Assembly (NCBI GenBank): GCA_001632435.1
Contig: KV424090.1
Coordinates: 1 to 58,946 of the forward strand
Source of the DNA: Calocera cornea HHB12733
Taxonomy: Eukaryota; Basidiomycota; Dacrymycetes; Dacrymycetales; Dacrymycetaceae
DNA length: 58,946 nt
Reading direction: 5' to 3'
Part shown: positions 36,657 through 49,959 of the stretch, in pieces
Numbering within the stretch: position 1 is the stretch's first letter
Layout: each line of letters opens with the position of its first letter
The notes under the pieces: model-generated
What the model was told of the DNA's origin: nothing
Database searches by the model: none
The model's input: the letters and a program-made list of their open reading frames with translations, nothing else
Made by a program: the position numbers and the translations under genes

Positions 36657-39600
36657 TTACGAGGAAGAAGCCTGAGCGAATGCAACAGCGGCAGTCTGGA
36701 ATCAGATGTCAGACTAGGTTCTCTGGCCCCAAAGCACAAGAACGCACCTCAGAATGGCTCAAAGACAGATGCACGCTCTTGATTCCTTTAGCATCGGCGG
36801 CCGCCTTGGCATCGCCATGAAGGACGACCGTCGGTGCCCCAGTAGGCTGGGCGACGATCTCAATGTCCTTCATGGATGCAGCCGCGCCCTTCGACGCGAC
36901 ACCGAGTGATTTGAAGACGGCCTCCTTGCCGGCCCACCGGGCGGCGAAAGATGCGGCGGGATCAGGCTGCTTGCGACAGTAGCTGACCTCCTCATCGGTG
37001 AAGTTGCGAGAGACAAATGTCGGATTCCAAGAGGGAACGGCCGAGATAAGCTCTGTAGAACAGATTAGTGTTCGTCGCATTGCGTTTCAAGAAGTGTTTG
37101 CATACCGTGATCAACACCAACACCACTGACGTCCGACACCTGCGAAAGGGCGGCAGCCAAGGTGGCAGCGTTCGCCGAGTTGACCGGTGCCTTCTTTGGT
37201 AACTGCTTGGCAGTGAAAGAGTATCCACCAAGAGCATCACGCTCGGTGCGAGCCAGAGGGTTGAGCAGGACGGGGAGCTCCAGTTCGTCAGAGTAGGGCG
37301 GATGATCCTTGATCTTAACGAGGGAGTTCGTGATCATCATCTCACTCATAGCCTTGTACGTAGACATGGCCCGGAGGCGGTTCTTGCCCCTGTACTCCGT
37401 GTACTGCTCCGGTGCAAGCGCAGCAAAGAGGTAGCGAGGGTGAATAATGAGCGCAAGGCCACCGACTTGACCGAAGCCGAATGAAGTCATCAGTCCAGCG
37501 TTGATACCATCCGTGTGGATCGACTTGGACGGGAACATGAGGTGCTCCCATTTGCGAAGGGCAATGTCGACATTGTCCGCGTTTCGGTTACCGGGGATGA
37601 TACCGGACTCGACACTCTGCACAAGACCCTGAAGCATCCAGGCAGCGGCACCACCCTTGGGGTGCCCAGTGAGGTACTTCTGAGCAATCGCAGGAACGCA
37701 GTTGCCCGGGGTACGCGACAGGTGAGCGAAGAGATCGTGATAGATATTGGACTCGTTCTTGTCGTTGGCGGACGTACTCGTGCCATGCATGGAGACGACA
37801 CCGATATCATCGGCGTTCAAACCCCAAACCGCAAGTGCGCGGCGCAGCGGCGCAATGCGAGGATCGGAACCTTCCAACATGCCGAACGTTCCCAGGGCAT
37901 CCTTCTCCTGCCTGACGGCTTCATCTTCAATGAATGCCACACGTTCTTGAACAAAGGCGTCATCCACAGCCTCGCCCTGTTCACGGCGCAGGGATATCTC
38001 GTCCTTCAGCATGGCGTGTTCATTTTCAAGCCACTGCGCAACCTGGCGGCGACGGAAAGCCAGCTGCCTGGCACGGTACTTGATGTCCAGCAGGGGCAAC
38101 GGCTTCTCCGACTTGATTTCGCGAGCGTGAGACAGGGGTCCACGGCCGGGCGCTGGGATTGAACGGCCTTGCTTGTCACTAGGAACACAAGTTAGCGCGC
38201 ACATCTGTTCATCCTGAAGCGTCACTTACGTTGCGGTGGCGGTGTATGCAACAACGGCACGGATAGTCGCACCCATCTCCAGGGCAGTCTTGGCGCTCAT
38301 GATCACCTGCACTCCTGTACCTTGACTCTCCATGAAACCAGACCTGGTGGAGGTAGTGGGACGCGACATCTCAGCAGGCTCACGCCCCATGGCGAGTTCC
38401 GTCTCCGCATTACTGGTCGCCTTCATGTTTGCGAATTCGGTCGAGCCTTCCTCACCGAAATCGTCAAAGCCACCAGCAATCATGACCTTGGCCTTCCCGG
38501 TAAGAATGGTGTCGCACGCAATTTCGAGCGATTGCAGTGCAGTGGCGCAAGCGCCGACGGGGATCTTGACAGGACCGCTGGACGACAGCAAGAGCAAGTT
38601 CACCCAACCAGCCACTGTGTTGATGAAACTAGAACACACGTCAGCAGCTGAATGTCGGAGGGAGTACTGTCCTTACGTCTCCTGCAAGACATCCTTCTGG
38701 ACATCTTTCTCCTCTCGGCGATCCTTGAACATCGCAGACAGACTCTCTATACCACCCATACCACTTCCAAGGCTGGTACCAACCTGAGAGGGATGTACAT
38801 ACTTGTAAAGCTCGTATGGATCGGTGAATCCAGACATTGTCAGGGCTTCGGCAGTACAAACAAGAGCCCAGAGTGCAGTCCTGTCGGTCTGGGCAATGAT
38901 GTCGTCAGGGATACCATAACGACCAGCATTCCATCCGGTAGGGATTTGACCAGCAACGAGACGATCGAAATGGAAAGCCTTGGGAACGATGATCCGGGCA
39001 CCCTTCTTGAGCTTGGCGAACCAAACGCCCTCCTGCTCCCAGATGTCACATCGATCGCCATGCTCGTGCTTGAACTTCGCAGCATCCGCCTCCGCCACTT
39101 CCAAAGGCTCGAGGTCGTAGTTCAACTCTATCTCCTGGTAGGCGATCTTCTTCTTGGGATCATAGCCATTGAAGAGCTCCGGTTCTGCATAATGCGGTCA
39201 ATAGTGGTCACAACAAAACGAAATGCTGTGCGCTCACCTATCAGGCGAATGCCGGCGTGCGCAAGAATATCCTTCTCATACTTGCCCTTGATATCCTTGT
39301 CGTCTACGGGCTCTTCGGTCTGAGCATCGACCCAGCCCACATAGAGCTGACCACTCTTGAGACGGCCATCGAAATGCTTGATGTAACCCATCATCCAAGC
39401 CATCTCAATGCAGCCCTCGATCGAGAACTGGCCACGAGCCTCCATCTCCCAGCGAGTACGCGACGAACCCCATGGACCAACTTCAGCAAAGCCCGTAATG
39501 ACGATGACCTTGTCCAAATCAAGCATGCCACGGAGATCACCAAGATTGGCGAGATTCTCAGGCGACTCCAGCTTGGGCACCTCAAACTTGAAGTTGGCGC

Positions 39601-42600
39601 GGGGAGTAACGGACACGGTTTGATGGAGACGTTCAGCCTCAACACCATGGACGACCTTGAAGTCCGCAGAAGTATCCCGGTTAACCGCCTTGCGCAACTC
39701 GGATTCAGCGTTGAGATCAATGCGGATGCGGGTGGTGACATCGGCAATATCGGGGAGACGATCCATGCCGCCATTGAGGTCAGCCCAGATGGGCTCCACC
39801 TGGGTGATGCTGAAGAGAATAGGGTGCATCAGGCCCAGGATGTTGAAGGCCATCTCCTTCGCGGAGAATGTTCTTACGCCATGCTCCTCGATCTTGGCAG
39901 AGACCATGTTGTTGGCGTTCATGAGACCAGTGCCACGGGTCCAGCCAATCACCGCACCAGCCAAGCACAGATACTCTCCCCAGCTCTCCGCATTCCATCT
40001 GTTGAAGAGTGTTTCTAGAGCAATCTTGGATTCGGAATACAGACCGTCATTGCCGAAGATACCATGGTTCGGTGAGAGGGGCAGCACAACTTGAGTGGGG
40101 CGCGTGACGAAGTGACGAGCAGCCTTTTTTGTCTTCACAGCGCCCATGAGACGCAAAAGGTTGACCAGCATGATTCGATGAGCCAATTCGGACTTATCAT
40201 CGATGCCGTCGATCTCACGACCATTTTCCGGGAGCGCTGCGAATGGAATAATGTAGTCGAGATCCATACCAAGCGTTGTATAGATATAGTCGACAAGGGC
40301 CTCCACGTCCTGACGGGAGCCTTGGTTGAAGGGCACGACCGTCAGCGCAGACCCACGACTGCCGACCTTCTGGAAGATGTCCTGATAGTATTGAACGGTC
40401 GACCTGCTGAAGCGGGAAGTGGTGATGACGACATGCGCGCCGCCAGACAAGAGACCCTTCAGAATCTCCACTCCAATAGAGCCCTTTCCAACACCAGTCA
40501 AAAGAGCGTTCTTCTCTCTGAAGGTCGTACCAGAAGTGGCGATTTCAGTAAGCACGTCCATGTAGACACTTGTGAGGTTGCTGCTATATTGCCAGTTCGT
40601 GCCAACCTTGCGCTTGAGATGCAGGAGGGGGACCTTATCCTCAGCCAGTGTCGTAATGGGCGAGGAGAGCTTTGGCCTGAGGAATTGCGATGACGACCGT
40701 CGAGTCCTTTGTCCTGAGGGACGCAGCCTGGTCTCGGCGGGGGTCCTGCGCAAAGAGCGGACGACCTCATCATGGAGATTCTTGATGGTCTGCTTCTGCT
40801 CCTGACCGATCTCCGGTTGAGACTTTACGAAGTTCCAAAGCTTGGTGACATCGTCGTGGACCTTCTGATAATTTACGTTCTTGGGAATACCCGGCCCTCC
40901 ACTGGCCATCTCCAGGACGTATGCCTCGAGCTTACGCACGTTGGGCCGGTTGATCTCGGTGTACACGATATCACCCTTGGCCGTGACTTCCGTATGAGGA
41001 GCAGTGGGGAAGGTGACTATAAACCAATCGAGGTTAGCACATTTACGGCCTACAATGAGAATTTTCATGCGCACCATCTTTGTAGCGGGGAGGCTCATTT
41101 ACGACCTCCTTGCAGTTATCCAGCAGCTGCTGACCAAACTCCTTTGCCAATCTGTAGGTCTCTCCCTTGCTGGCATCAACTTGATCGATGCGGTACTGCA
41201 TGTACCGGAGCAAGGCAGGGTCTGCACGGTTCATGATGGCAATGCATCTGGCAGTGATCTCGCGGTCAACGGTAGTGAGACGACCGAAGATGATGTCGTA
41301 GAACATAAGGAGAGCATCCTGTCGAACCCAGTTCCATGAAGAGTCGAAGTGCCGAGCCTTCAAGGGGTCAAAGACTGGCTGAATACCCTGGATGTAGGCA
41401 TCGCCGTGTTCCTTGTCGATCGCATCGAGCTTGGCTTGGAGAGCAGCCGAGGTAGCCTTTTCCTGGTCATACATGCGAGCACCGGCTCGCGAATCTTTGC
41501 CGAGGTATCTCATGTAGAGCTGCACGTTCTGCTCGGCAAATGCATCTTGCCGAGCCTGGAATTTGAGGAACTCCTCGCTGTTGATAACTGCACCGCCTGA
41601 TGCAGCGCCTCCGCCGCCTCCCGTGCTTCCAGACGACAGGCTGATGCCAGTCTGCTTCGCGTACGAGCTGACAACACCGTCCAACCATGCCTTGGCCTCT
41701 GCTTCGCTACCAAGACGCTTGGCTGGCTCCATAGTGAGACCGAGCAGGAGAACAGCATCGGAACGAGCAGGACCCAGTCCCCAAGACTTCGATAAGTAAC
41801 TCTTGATAGTTGTCGCGTTGAAGCCACCAGGCATTTTACCACCCACCAGACGAGCAACCAGACCAGTTGTGTACTTGCCGAGAGCACCGGAATAGCCGAC
41901 ACCAAGGGCACCACCCAGCTCTTCGAGGGGCATCTCTTCGCCCTTCTCGGGAGCACTGCTGAACTCAAGCTGGAGGTCACCGAGAATCTCGTTCTGCAAT
42001 GTAGACTTGCCACCGACAAGCTCCTTGATGGTCTTGCCGAGAGGGACCTCTTCAACCTTCTTCTTGAGCTTCTGAGCGATAATGACACGGAGCGTATCGA
42101 CGGCCTTCAGGGGCTCATCTGGGATTTCGGCTGCACCACCGGCAGGGGGAGCAGCAGCAACTGGCACGGCGACAGGCGCAGGGGCGGCCGCTGCTGCGGG
42201 TGCGGAAGTGGCCGCCTCGGTCGTCGCAGGTACCTCTTCAGCAACTTCATCCTCGAACTGATAGTAGATCTCCTTGATGTTCTTGGCGGCGCACAAGATT
42301 ACACGAGTACGGCCAATGGAGTCATCCTGCGTCTCGTACTTGGCCTTGAGAGTACGAGTAGCCATCCCAGTGAGAGTAGGCGAAGGACCGATCTCAATGA
42401 ACCTCTCTGACTTGTAGCGAGAGAAGATAAGGTCCTGCGTCTCAATCCAACGCACAGGCGAGGCGAACTGATACGCGAGCAGCTCAACCAAGATGATATA
42501 AGCCAGCTTCTGACGATTTTCAGGCAACGCCCAGTTTTCCTCATCCCAGTGGCGGATGACCTTGTCCAGCTTCGGAGACAAAGTCTGATCGTAGATCTTC

Positions 42601-45600
42601 TGAGCATACTCGCGGGTGACTTCGAAGGGCTGAGCGATCAGGTTGGGAATATATCTCCCAATGAGCAGGTCGGGGTCGAGCTGAGTTGGATTGATCTTCT
42701 TGGAGAGATACGCACGGAACGGCATGACACCGGCCCACAAGTACCGCGAGTGGAAAGGTACGTCAATACCGGGGAGAGGGATGGTAGCGAATCCACGCTC
42801 CAGCTTGATATGACCCTCCTTCTCCTTGAGCACCAAAGCCATCTTGTAGCACTCATCGACGATGTCGTCAAGCATCTCCTTGACCTTCTCAACGGAGAAC
42901 TTCTCGGTCAGCTGCGGTGTGAAGTCAGCTTATGCTCGCAAGATACGACGGGCGATGCAATTACCTTCGGAATGTCAATGCTCTCCTTCTTCAGGTAGTT
43001 CAAAACGTTTGTCAGGGTCTGAAGGGACACCAGTTCACCAGCGCAAACGTATTGCTGGCCCTCAACATTGAAGTTCACGATCTCGAGCAGAGTCTCCGTA
43101 CGATGTCCGATAACATCGACCACCTCACGCAGAGCAGCGTCACTGAATGTCTTCGAAACGCGACCAGGGTTCACGGCGCACATGGCGTAATTGGACCTGT
43201 TCTGTGAATCACGCTCGACGGCGCGTTGCATGGTCAAACCACGGAAGAACACGACGTCGGTCAAGGCGGAGATCGGCAGGACACCCGCAATGGAAGCAAG
43301 AGCAGAATACTCGCCGAGCGAGTGACCCGCGAAGGAGCAACCCATCTGGACGAGACCCTTAGACTTCATGTCCTCGAATGCAGCCTTCTCAGTGACGACG
43401 AGGGCAATCTGAGCAAACTGCGTCGCGTACAGCAAACCATTGGGCGAGCTGAAGGAGAATTCTAGGCTGCGATCTGTGATCTCCGGGAACAGGGGCAGCG
43501 TCTTGACATTGCCATCCTTGTCCATCGTGTCATAGGTCATCTGAATGTAACGCTGGCGAATGGCCTGGCCCTTGATACCACCGAAATGGATGGTCTTGCT
43601 CTTCGGGTTGTTCCGAACGATATCGATGATGGAGAATCCGTACACATTCGTAAGATGCTCATCCGCAGCATCCCAGACAGCCTTGGCAGCCGGTGAGCTG
43701 TTGTACAGCTCCATGCCCATGTTGGGCTCCTGCGAACCCTGGCCAGTGAAGACATAGGCAGTGGGAGGTTGGGCAACCTCAGCCGTACCCTCGATAATCT
43801 TCTCACCATTGGAGTTGGCGGTCAAGACCTTAATCAGCATGTTGCCGTTCTTCATACCGACATGAGTCAACTTGACACTAAGCTCGTCACCTGGCAGAAC
43901 CATGCCAACGAAATTGACATTGTAGCTCAGAACACGCTCCGGATGTCCCTGGGCGGCAACACTCTCCACATACTTGCGCGTAGCGGCGCTGGACCACATG
44001 CCGTGGGTGATGGTGCCAGGCAGAGCAGCGTAGCACGAAAAGTATGGGTTGATGTGGATGGGGTTGAAGTCACCGGACACCTTGGAGTAGGGCTCGTTGG
44101 TGAAGGGTGCGGTGAAGACGGAAGGCGACTCGGTGGAAGTGAGGGAATACCCTGCGTTCTCGAACATCACTTCAGTGCCAACCTGCTTGCCGTGGCGGTT
44201 CAAGTAGGCGGTCACAGGGTTACCCTGGGTGGGGCCACTTTCGTAGTCGATCGTGGCGACCTTGACGAGGCCGTAGGTGTGGTGGCGGATGTAGGCTGCA
44301 CCCTCGACGTGCACACCAGAGTAAGATGCCTTCTCCTTGTAGAAGACCTCAGACTCAGTCTGGAAGAGGAGAGTGGTGCCAGGCTGGAGCGGCGCAGAGT
44401 CGTCGTCCCACTGGAACCATTCCTTCGACTGTACGACACCGACTTGAGCAGCAGTCTGGAGCTCAACCTCGAATTCGGGCTCGATAGTCTTCTCGAACGT
44501 GTTCTGGAAATCGCTAAAGCGGCCGCGGTACAAGAACGAGGAAGAGACCTCCATCACAGGGCGCCCATCACGGAGAAGGTGACCCCTGACAGTGACGGAC
44601 TTGCCGCTGTCGGTGTTGGTGACGGACGCAATGCTGACCTTGGACGAGCATACATCGCCAACCTTGAGAGGCGGTTCGCCATCCATCTGACGGAAACCGT
44701 TGGACAGATGGACAAGCTTGAGCAGATCGCCGTCGATGGAAGGCGGGAAGATCGCTTTCATGAGCGCCTGCCAGCCGGTGACAATGGCGAAATCCATGGG
44801 CGCCTGGACCTCCTCGCTCCTGACGCTCTTGAACGGCTCAGCCTGGTTGCCGACGACAGCGCAGAAGCGCTCGACGGTCTCGGCGTCGATGGTGACCTCC
44901 GGACCGGTGAGAACATCACGGAGCCCGATAGTAGGCAGCGCCTCGTTGTCACCAAACCAGAGCTTCCAGTAGAACTCTTTGATGCGCCAGTTACGCTTGT
45001 CCATGACCTCATGAATGGGGCAGTTGCCCATATCAGGGCGATAGTTGAACTCAAGTGTGAGGGGAACAGAAACACCCTTGCGACTCTCGTTGATAGTCAC
45101 TGAGATCAGCTTCTTCGCCTGGTCGTAGGTCACCTCTGCCGCCTTGAACGAATGCGGCATGGGACCGTGGCTGCGGATCGCCCCGTAAAGGGCAACAGAG
45201 GTAATCGCACCATCCTTCTTGACGACCTCAACGCGCTGCTCGGGCCGAGGCACGAACAGGCGGCGCATGGGGTTGTCAATGTGCGCCTTCCCTTGGGCAA
45301 TACTGATCGATCGCAGGAGCGCAGAGAGCCAGCTGACCTGAGGACCAGCCAGGAAGTCGAGCCACTTTGCAACGGGCGGCATCGTCTTGCCAAGAGCATA
45401 GGTCGTCTTGTCCCCCTCGTGGGTGACGCCAATGCCGTACTGCGTGGGGATCTTCGCGTTGAATGCCTCAGGAGGCGCACCGATGTAGTCGACGGTGGGG
45501 ACCTTGCTCTCGTCGCCGCCATAGTAGCGCTCGAGCAGCCTGCTGATGAGACCGCTCTCGATGCCACCGAGCATCTCCTTGATGGGCACGTTGGCCTGCT

Positions 45601-48600
45601 TTGCGTACTTGGCAGCGACGGGGCCCTGAAGAATGCACACGCGCTGGGGGTCCTGGTCGACAACAGCGTCGATGTCCTCCGCCTGCCACAGAGAGTCTTT
45701 CTTGAACCACACCTCGAAGGAAGCGTCGAGCACGGGGATGAAAGGAACGGGCTTCTGGCCAGGACGCTGGGAGATGGCGAGGAAGTACGCCTTGTCCTCG
45801 GAGGCAACGAGCTGTTCCTTGGACACGGGGTACGTTTGGAAGAACTTGGTGAGGAATGCCTCGGGATCGTCGAGCGAGGTGAAGCTCTGCAGGACAGACG
45901 CCTTTGGGCCGTGTCCGTTCACACCAGCAAAGCGCTCCTCGACGCGGCGGAGCCAATCACCAACCAGGTTGCGGAGGGAGATGTCCACCCAGCGCTTCTG
46001 GTGCGCGACAAACATGAGCTTGACCATGCGGCGCACGACCTCCTCGTATGTCATATCCCCAATATCGCCCACGACACTGCCGTCGGCCTTGGCGGGGAAC
46101 CACGGCTTCTGGAAGTCGGCGTTGAGGCGGGCGATGACCTTGTCCTTGTTCTGCGCGAGCCACGGCAGGCGCTTCTCCTTCGGGAGGGCGAAGATGGACT
46201 CGTCGTACTCCTTCCAGAGCTTGATGGCGCGCGTGGCGATCTTGTGGATCGGCTCGCCCAGCTCGGACTTGACGGTGAGGATGCCGCCGGTCTCCTTCTT
46301 GTACGTGCCCTCCCACTGGGCGTCGCCCACACCGGGCGCCTTGACGATGAGCTGCTTGACGCTCTCACTGGTGTGCGCCTCCTTGGCGATCATGACCCAC
46401 GACGCGAAGAGGACACCGTCGAACGGCATGCGCTCCACGCCGAACATGTCCTTGCTCCAGTCGCCGGTGATGTACGGCCAGACCTCCTCGGCCGCGCCGA
46501 AGCCCGACCCAGCGACGAGGGCGATATTCTTCTGCTGGCGGATGGCGCCATACGTGGAGAGGATCGGCTGGTGGAAGTCCTCGCACGAGTGATGGCCGCC
46601 CGCGCGCCCACCCGTCCACTGCATGATGATCGGGAAGTCGGGGTTGGAAGCAGCGATGTTGATGACCTGGCGGATGCCGTCTACCGAGCCGGGCTTGAAG
46701 GCGATGTGGCGGATGCCGCACGCCTGGAGGGCGCCGATGATCTCGGCAGCCTTCTCGGTGGACGGGATGCCAGCGGCGACGCAGAAGCCCTCGACAGGGG
46801 TGCCCTCGCGGCGCATCTCCTGCCAGAGCGGGAACTGGAAGCCGAACTGGCGCTGGTTGATGTAGAGGGCGTTGAGGGTGAGCCCGACGCCGGCGGGGAT
46901 CTGCGCCTGGATCTCGGCGACCTTGGCGCGCAGCGCGGCGGGGTTGTAGTGCCCGCCGCCGGCGAGCTCGACGTGATACCCCGCGCGGAGAACGGCGGAG
47001 ACGAACCCGGCCTTGACGGTCGTGGGCGTCATGCCGGCGACCATGATGGGCGGCTTGCCGAGGAGGCGCGAGAAGGGGGTGTCGATTTGGATGCGCCCGT
47101 CGAGCGTCTTGACAAGGCGGGGTGTGAAGACCTCTTCCCACTTCTCCGCCCGCTTCACCGTCTCGGCGTCGTACAGCTCTGCCGCGCCGGGGCCCTTGTT
47201 CCCAACGACGATGGTGCACACGCCGCGTCCCTCGAGGTTGCGCTGGGTGAGCGAACCGATGCCGCTCATCCCTCCGGGGCCAAAGTCGACTGCGTGCGTC
47301 GCGGTGGCGGGGAAGTCGCAGGCTTTCTCCCAGAAGATGGGCTCGGGGAAGATCTGGTCACACAGCGAGCGCGTGATGGACGTCTTGAGGTCGCGCAGGT
47401 CGCTCCCGTCAAACGTGTTGTACACAGCCGTGCCGAGCTCCTCGGCCTTCCACAGCTCCTCACCCGCCAGGTCCTGCTCCATGACCTTGTCCGTGCCGGC
47501 GGCGACGTACTTGCTGTGGTACGGCACGCCAACAACGAGGAAGCGCACGCTGAAGACGGGCTTGCGCTGGCTGAAAGGGATCTTGCTTTGCTCGAGCCCT
47601 TGGGGTGCGCGCACCTTGCGCAGGTTGTTCACCAGGCCGCACAGCGCGCGCGGGGGGCCAGTGACGACAAACGCCTTGCGCCCGTTGTTGAGGGAGACGA
47701 TGAGCTGCGAGTTCTCGGGCAGGTGCTTGTTCGTCTTCTCGATGTGTGGGCGGAGCTTCTCGAGTTCGAGGCCGGTGACGGCGAGCATGGGCGAGGGTGT
47801 GCCCTCGCCGCCCTGGACACAGTCGGCAACGAGGGAGGGCTCGACCGTAAGGGTGGGGAACGCCTCCTGGCCGCGGAGGCCGCAGGCGAAGAGCCAGCGG
47901 AGCGCTTTGGCGACGTTGATCTTGTAGCTGTCGTACGAGGACGACGCGGCGATGCAGACGGCGCTGACGACGCCCTGGGAGTGCCCCGTAGCGCCCTTGA
48001 TGAGCGCGCGCATCTCGCCCGGGTGCAAGCCGAGCACGCGGCACGAGACGAGGTACTGGACGAGCTGGGTGAGGCCCATGAGGGGGAAGGAGACGGGGAC
48101 GCTGGAGAGGTACGCAAGCGGGGGGCGGGGCGCGGTGCCCGTGAGCCAGGCGAGGACGTCGAGGCCGTGGCTGTAGTACGCGTGACCCTCCTCCTGCGCC
48201 TTGGCGGCGAGGGGCTCGAGGATCTCATAGGTGGCCGTGCTGATAAAGTCGCGCACGTACGGGCCGTAGATATCGAACAGCTGCTGCAGCTCGTCGAAGT
48301 AGACCTCGTTCGTGCCCTGCCCGCCGAACAGGCCGTAGATCTCCGCATGGCCGGACTTGGCCGCTTCGAAGAGGGCGGATTTGGGCCCGCGGGGGACCTG
48401 GTCCGCGGGCAGCGCGCGCTCGAGCGCCGCGAGCGCAGTGTAGTACGCGGTGAGGACGGACGCGCGCGTGTCGGGGTCGTAGCTCGCGGTGAGCGAGTGT
48501 ACGTCCTTGGTGTTCAGGAAGGCGGCCGTGAAGTGCTTGACGGCAGAGAGGAGGATGCTGAGGCGCGAGGCGGCGAAGCACTTGTCCTCGTCGGGCCGAC

Positions 48601-48931
48601 TGGCGACGTGCGCCAGGAACTGGGCGGTGAGTTCGATCGCCGGCTGCGTGCTGGGCGTGGCTTCGGCGTCTTCCTGGACTACTTCTGCCTCGGCGGGCTG
48701 GTGCGACGCCTGGAACTCCTCGCGCAGCACGGAGGCCACGAGCCAGTCGTTGCTGCTCGCCGATACGGGGATGGAGACCTGTATAGGGCGCATATATGCG
48801 TCAGATAAGCGCATATACGCGGGTAAGGAGGGTTATATGCGCACCCTAGTGGCCCCCGACTGCAGGGTCAGGGGACGGAGGGCGATGGGCTCCTCCTCAC
48901 CGTGTGAGGGGGTGCCGTTCGGGACGGTCAT
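36657..48931 (-). CDS. FAS: Single-chain type I fatty acid synthase (fused beta-alpha), 3,946 residues
   Basis: Cytosolic megasynthase making C16/C18 acyl-CoA from acetyl- and malonyl-CoA. Nine exons close exactly in frame: 48845-48931, 42965-48778, 41075-42911, 39238-41016, 39184-38677, 38628-38230, 38178-37106, 37052-36748 and 36695-36657. The first exon ([29 protein letters not shown]) matches the yeast Fas1 N-terminus. Domains: acetyltransferase ([12 protein letters not shown], about residue 296), enoyl reductase ([14 protein letters not shown], about 609), dehydratase (THGMWSS, about 1620), malonyl/palmitoyl transferase ([10 protein letters not shown], about 1850), an Ala/Pro linker, acyl carrier ([10 protein letters not shown], about 2268), ketoreductase ([15 protein letters not shown], about 2756), ketosynthase (PVGACATAL, about 3369; HGTSTS; TGHPKGG) and phosphopantetheinyl transferase ([15 protein letters not shown]; ends FAQASSS). 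No split between Fas1 and Fas2 exists. The first intron carries three TATATGCGC-like motifs. Confidence 0.97.
48788..48840. repeat. Cluster of GCGCATATA motifs in the first FAS intron
   Basis: Within the 66-nt intron 48779-48844 lie GCGCATATATGCG at 48788-48800, GCGCATATACGCG at 48809-48821 and TATATGCGC at about 48834-48842. The first has a palindromic 12-bp core. They may be an intronic transcription element; this is inference. Confidence 0.5.
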
Positions 48932-49959
48932 TGTTTCTTGATCGCTCGCGTGAGGCGTTCTATAGAGGGCAGCGGACGCACTCTCGCGGGGTTGATTAGG
49001 TTGGGTGGGGACGGGAGGGGGCGGAGTGCGGTGAAAGTGTGCGATAGGGAGGGAGGGTATTTGTAGGGAATTCCCGTCTGGCCCGGGGCGAGCGCGGGGA
49101 TGTGCTCTGGGGCAGGGCTCGTTGGGTTTGGTTTGTCAGCTGCGTGCGCTCGAACCGCCCCAAAGCCTCGCTATCAGGGGTTGCGATAGCGTGCAGAGAG
49201 AAGAGATGAGAGCTGCGAGTCTGTGAGAGCGCAGTTTGGTTGTACTGCACACGCTCGGAGACGCGCCTCTTCAGTGTCAGTGGGGGCGCGCCAAAAATCC
49301 CAAAAGTGTTGCCCCAACGACTGCCCCGACATCATCTGCCTCCGCAGGCTTCTGCACAGCCACGCCTACCCCTTCCGCGTCCCCAAGCTATGTAATCAAG
49401 TGGCGAGACTGGCCTGTTTGAAATTGGGTTGCGCGCGTCCCTGCGAGTCGCCCGGCCGCACGCCCGCACGGCTTGGCCACGTTCGACCCCCGTGGTCGCT
49501 CGGGCACACTCGGGCTGCGCCCCAACCCCCCGCGGCTTCGTGGCAGATTAGTCATCTCCCTGCCTGGTTTCGCTTCCCCCCCGCGCTGGGCCGAGGGCAA
49601 TTTCACGTGCTTGTGCTACGTCCGCGATGCAGGGCCCGGATGATGTGCGGGTGGACTGCCGTTCTGAGCGTGTGGGTAGTGGAGGACGATGGAGGTGGTT
49701 AGTTGCAGCCTTTCGCACCGACGCCGGCGTGGTCGTCAACCCAAGTCCACCTCGCCCATTGTATATCAGCCCGAGGAGGTGCGGCGTGACCGCCCTCCGC
49801 CGCCCTCCACGCCCCGCCCGCGCCGACGTCATATAACACCAGCGGACGGCGCCCAGCACACCCCACCCAGACCGTCATCCGCGCCCTGCTGCCCGCTCTC
49901 GGCTCCTCCGGCATCTATATACTCCTTCGCTCGTCTTGTCGCCTCTGCAACGCCCAACG
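48932..49959. promoter_or_regulatory. Shared divergent promoter region, FAS / HTD2
   Basis: About 1 kb between the start codons of the cytosolic fatty acid synthase (minus) and the mitochondrial FAS II dehydratase (plus). It must hold both promoters and could allow joint control. No specific factor site can be named from sequence alone. Confidence 0.5.

Noticed and set aside
45152..48808. A 1,218-codon open frame antisense to fatty acid synthase
   Set aside because: It mirrors the FAS codons exactly, its translation is rich in Arg/Leu/Asp/Val as expected from reading GC-rich codons backwards, and it has no domain or intron signals.
48793..48814. FAS start at one of the two ATGs at 48814 or 48793
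   Set aside because: These lie in the first intron; the exon at 48845-48931 supplies the family N-terminal motif RPLTL and joins in phase.
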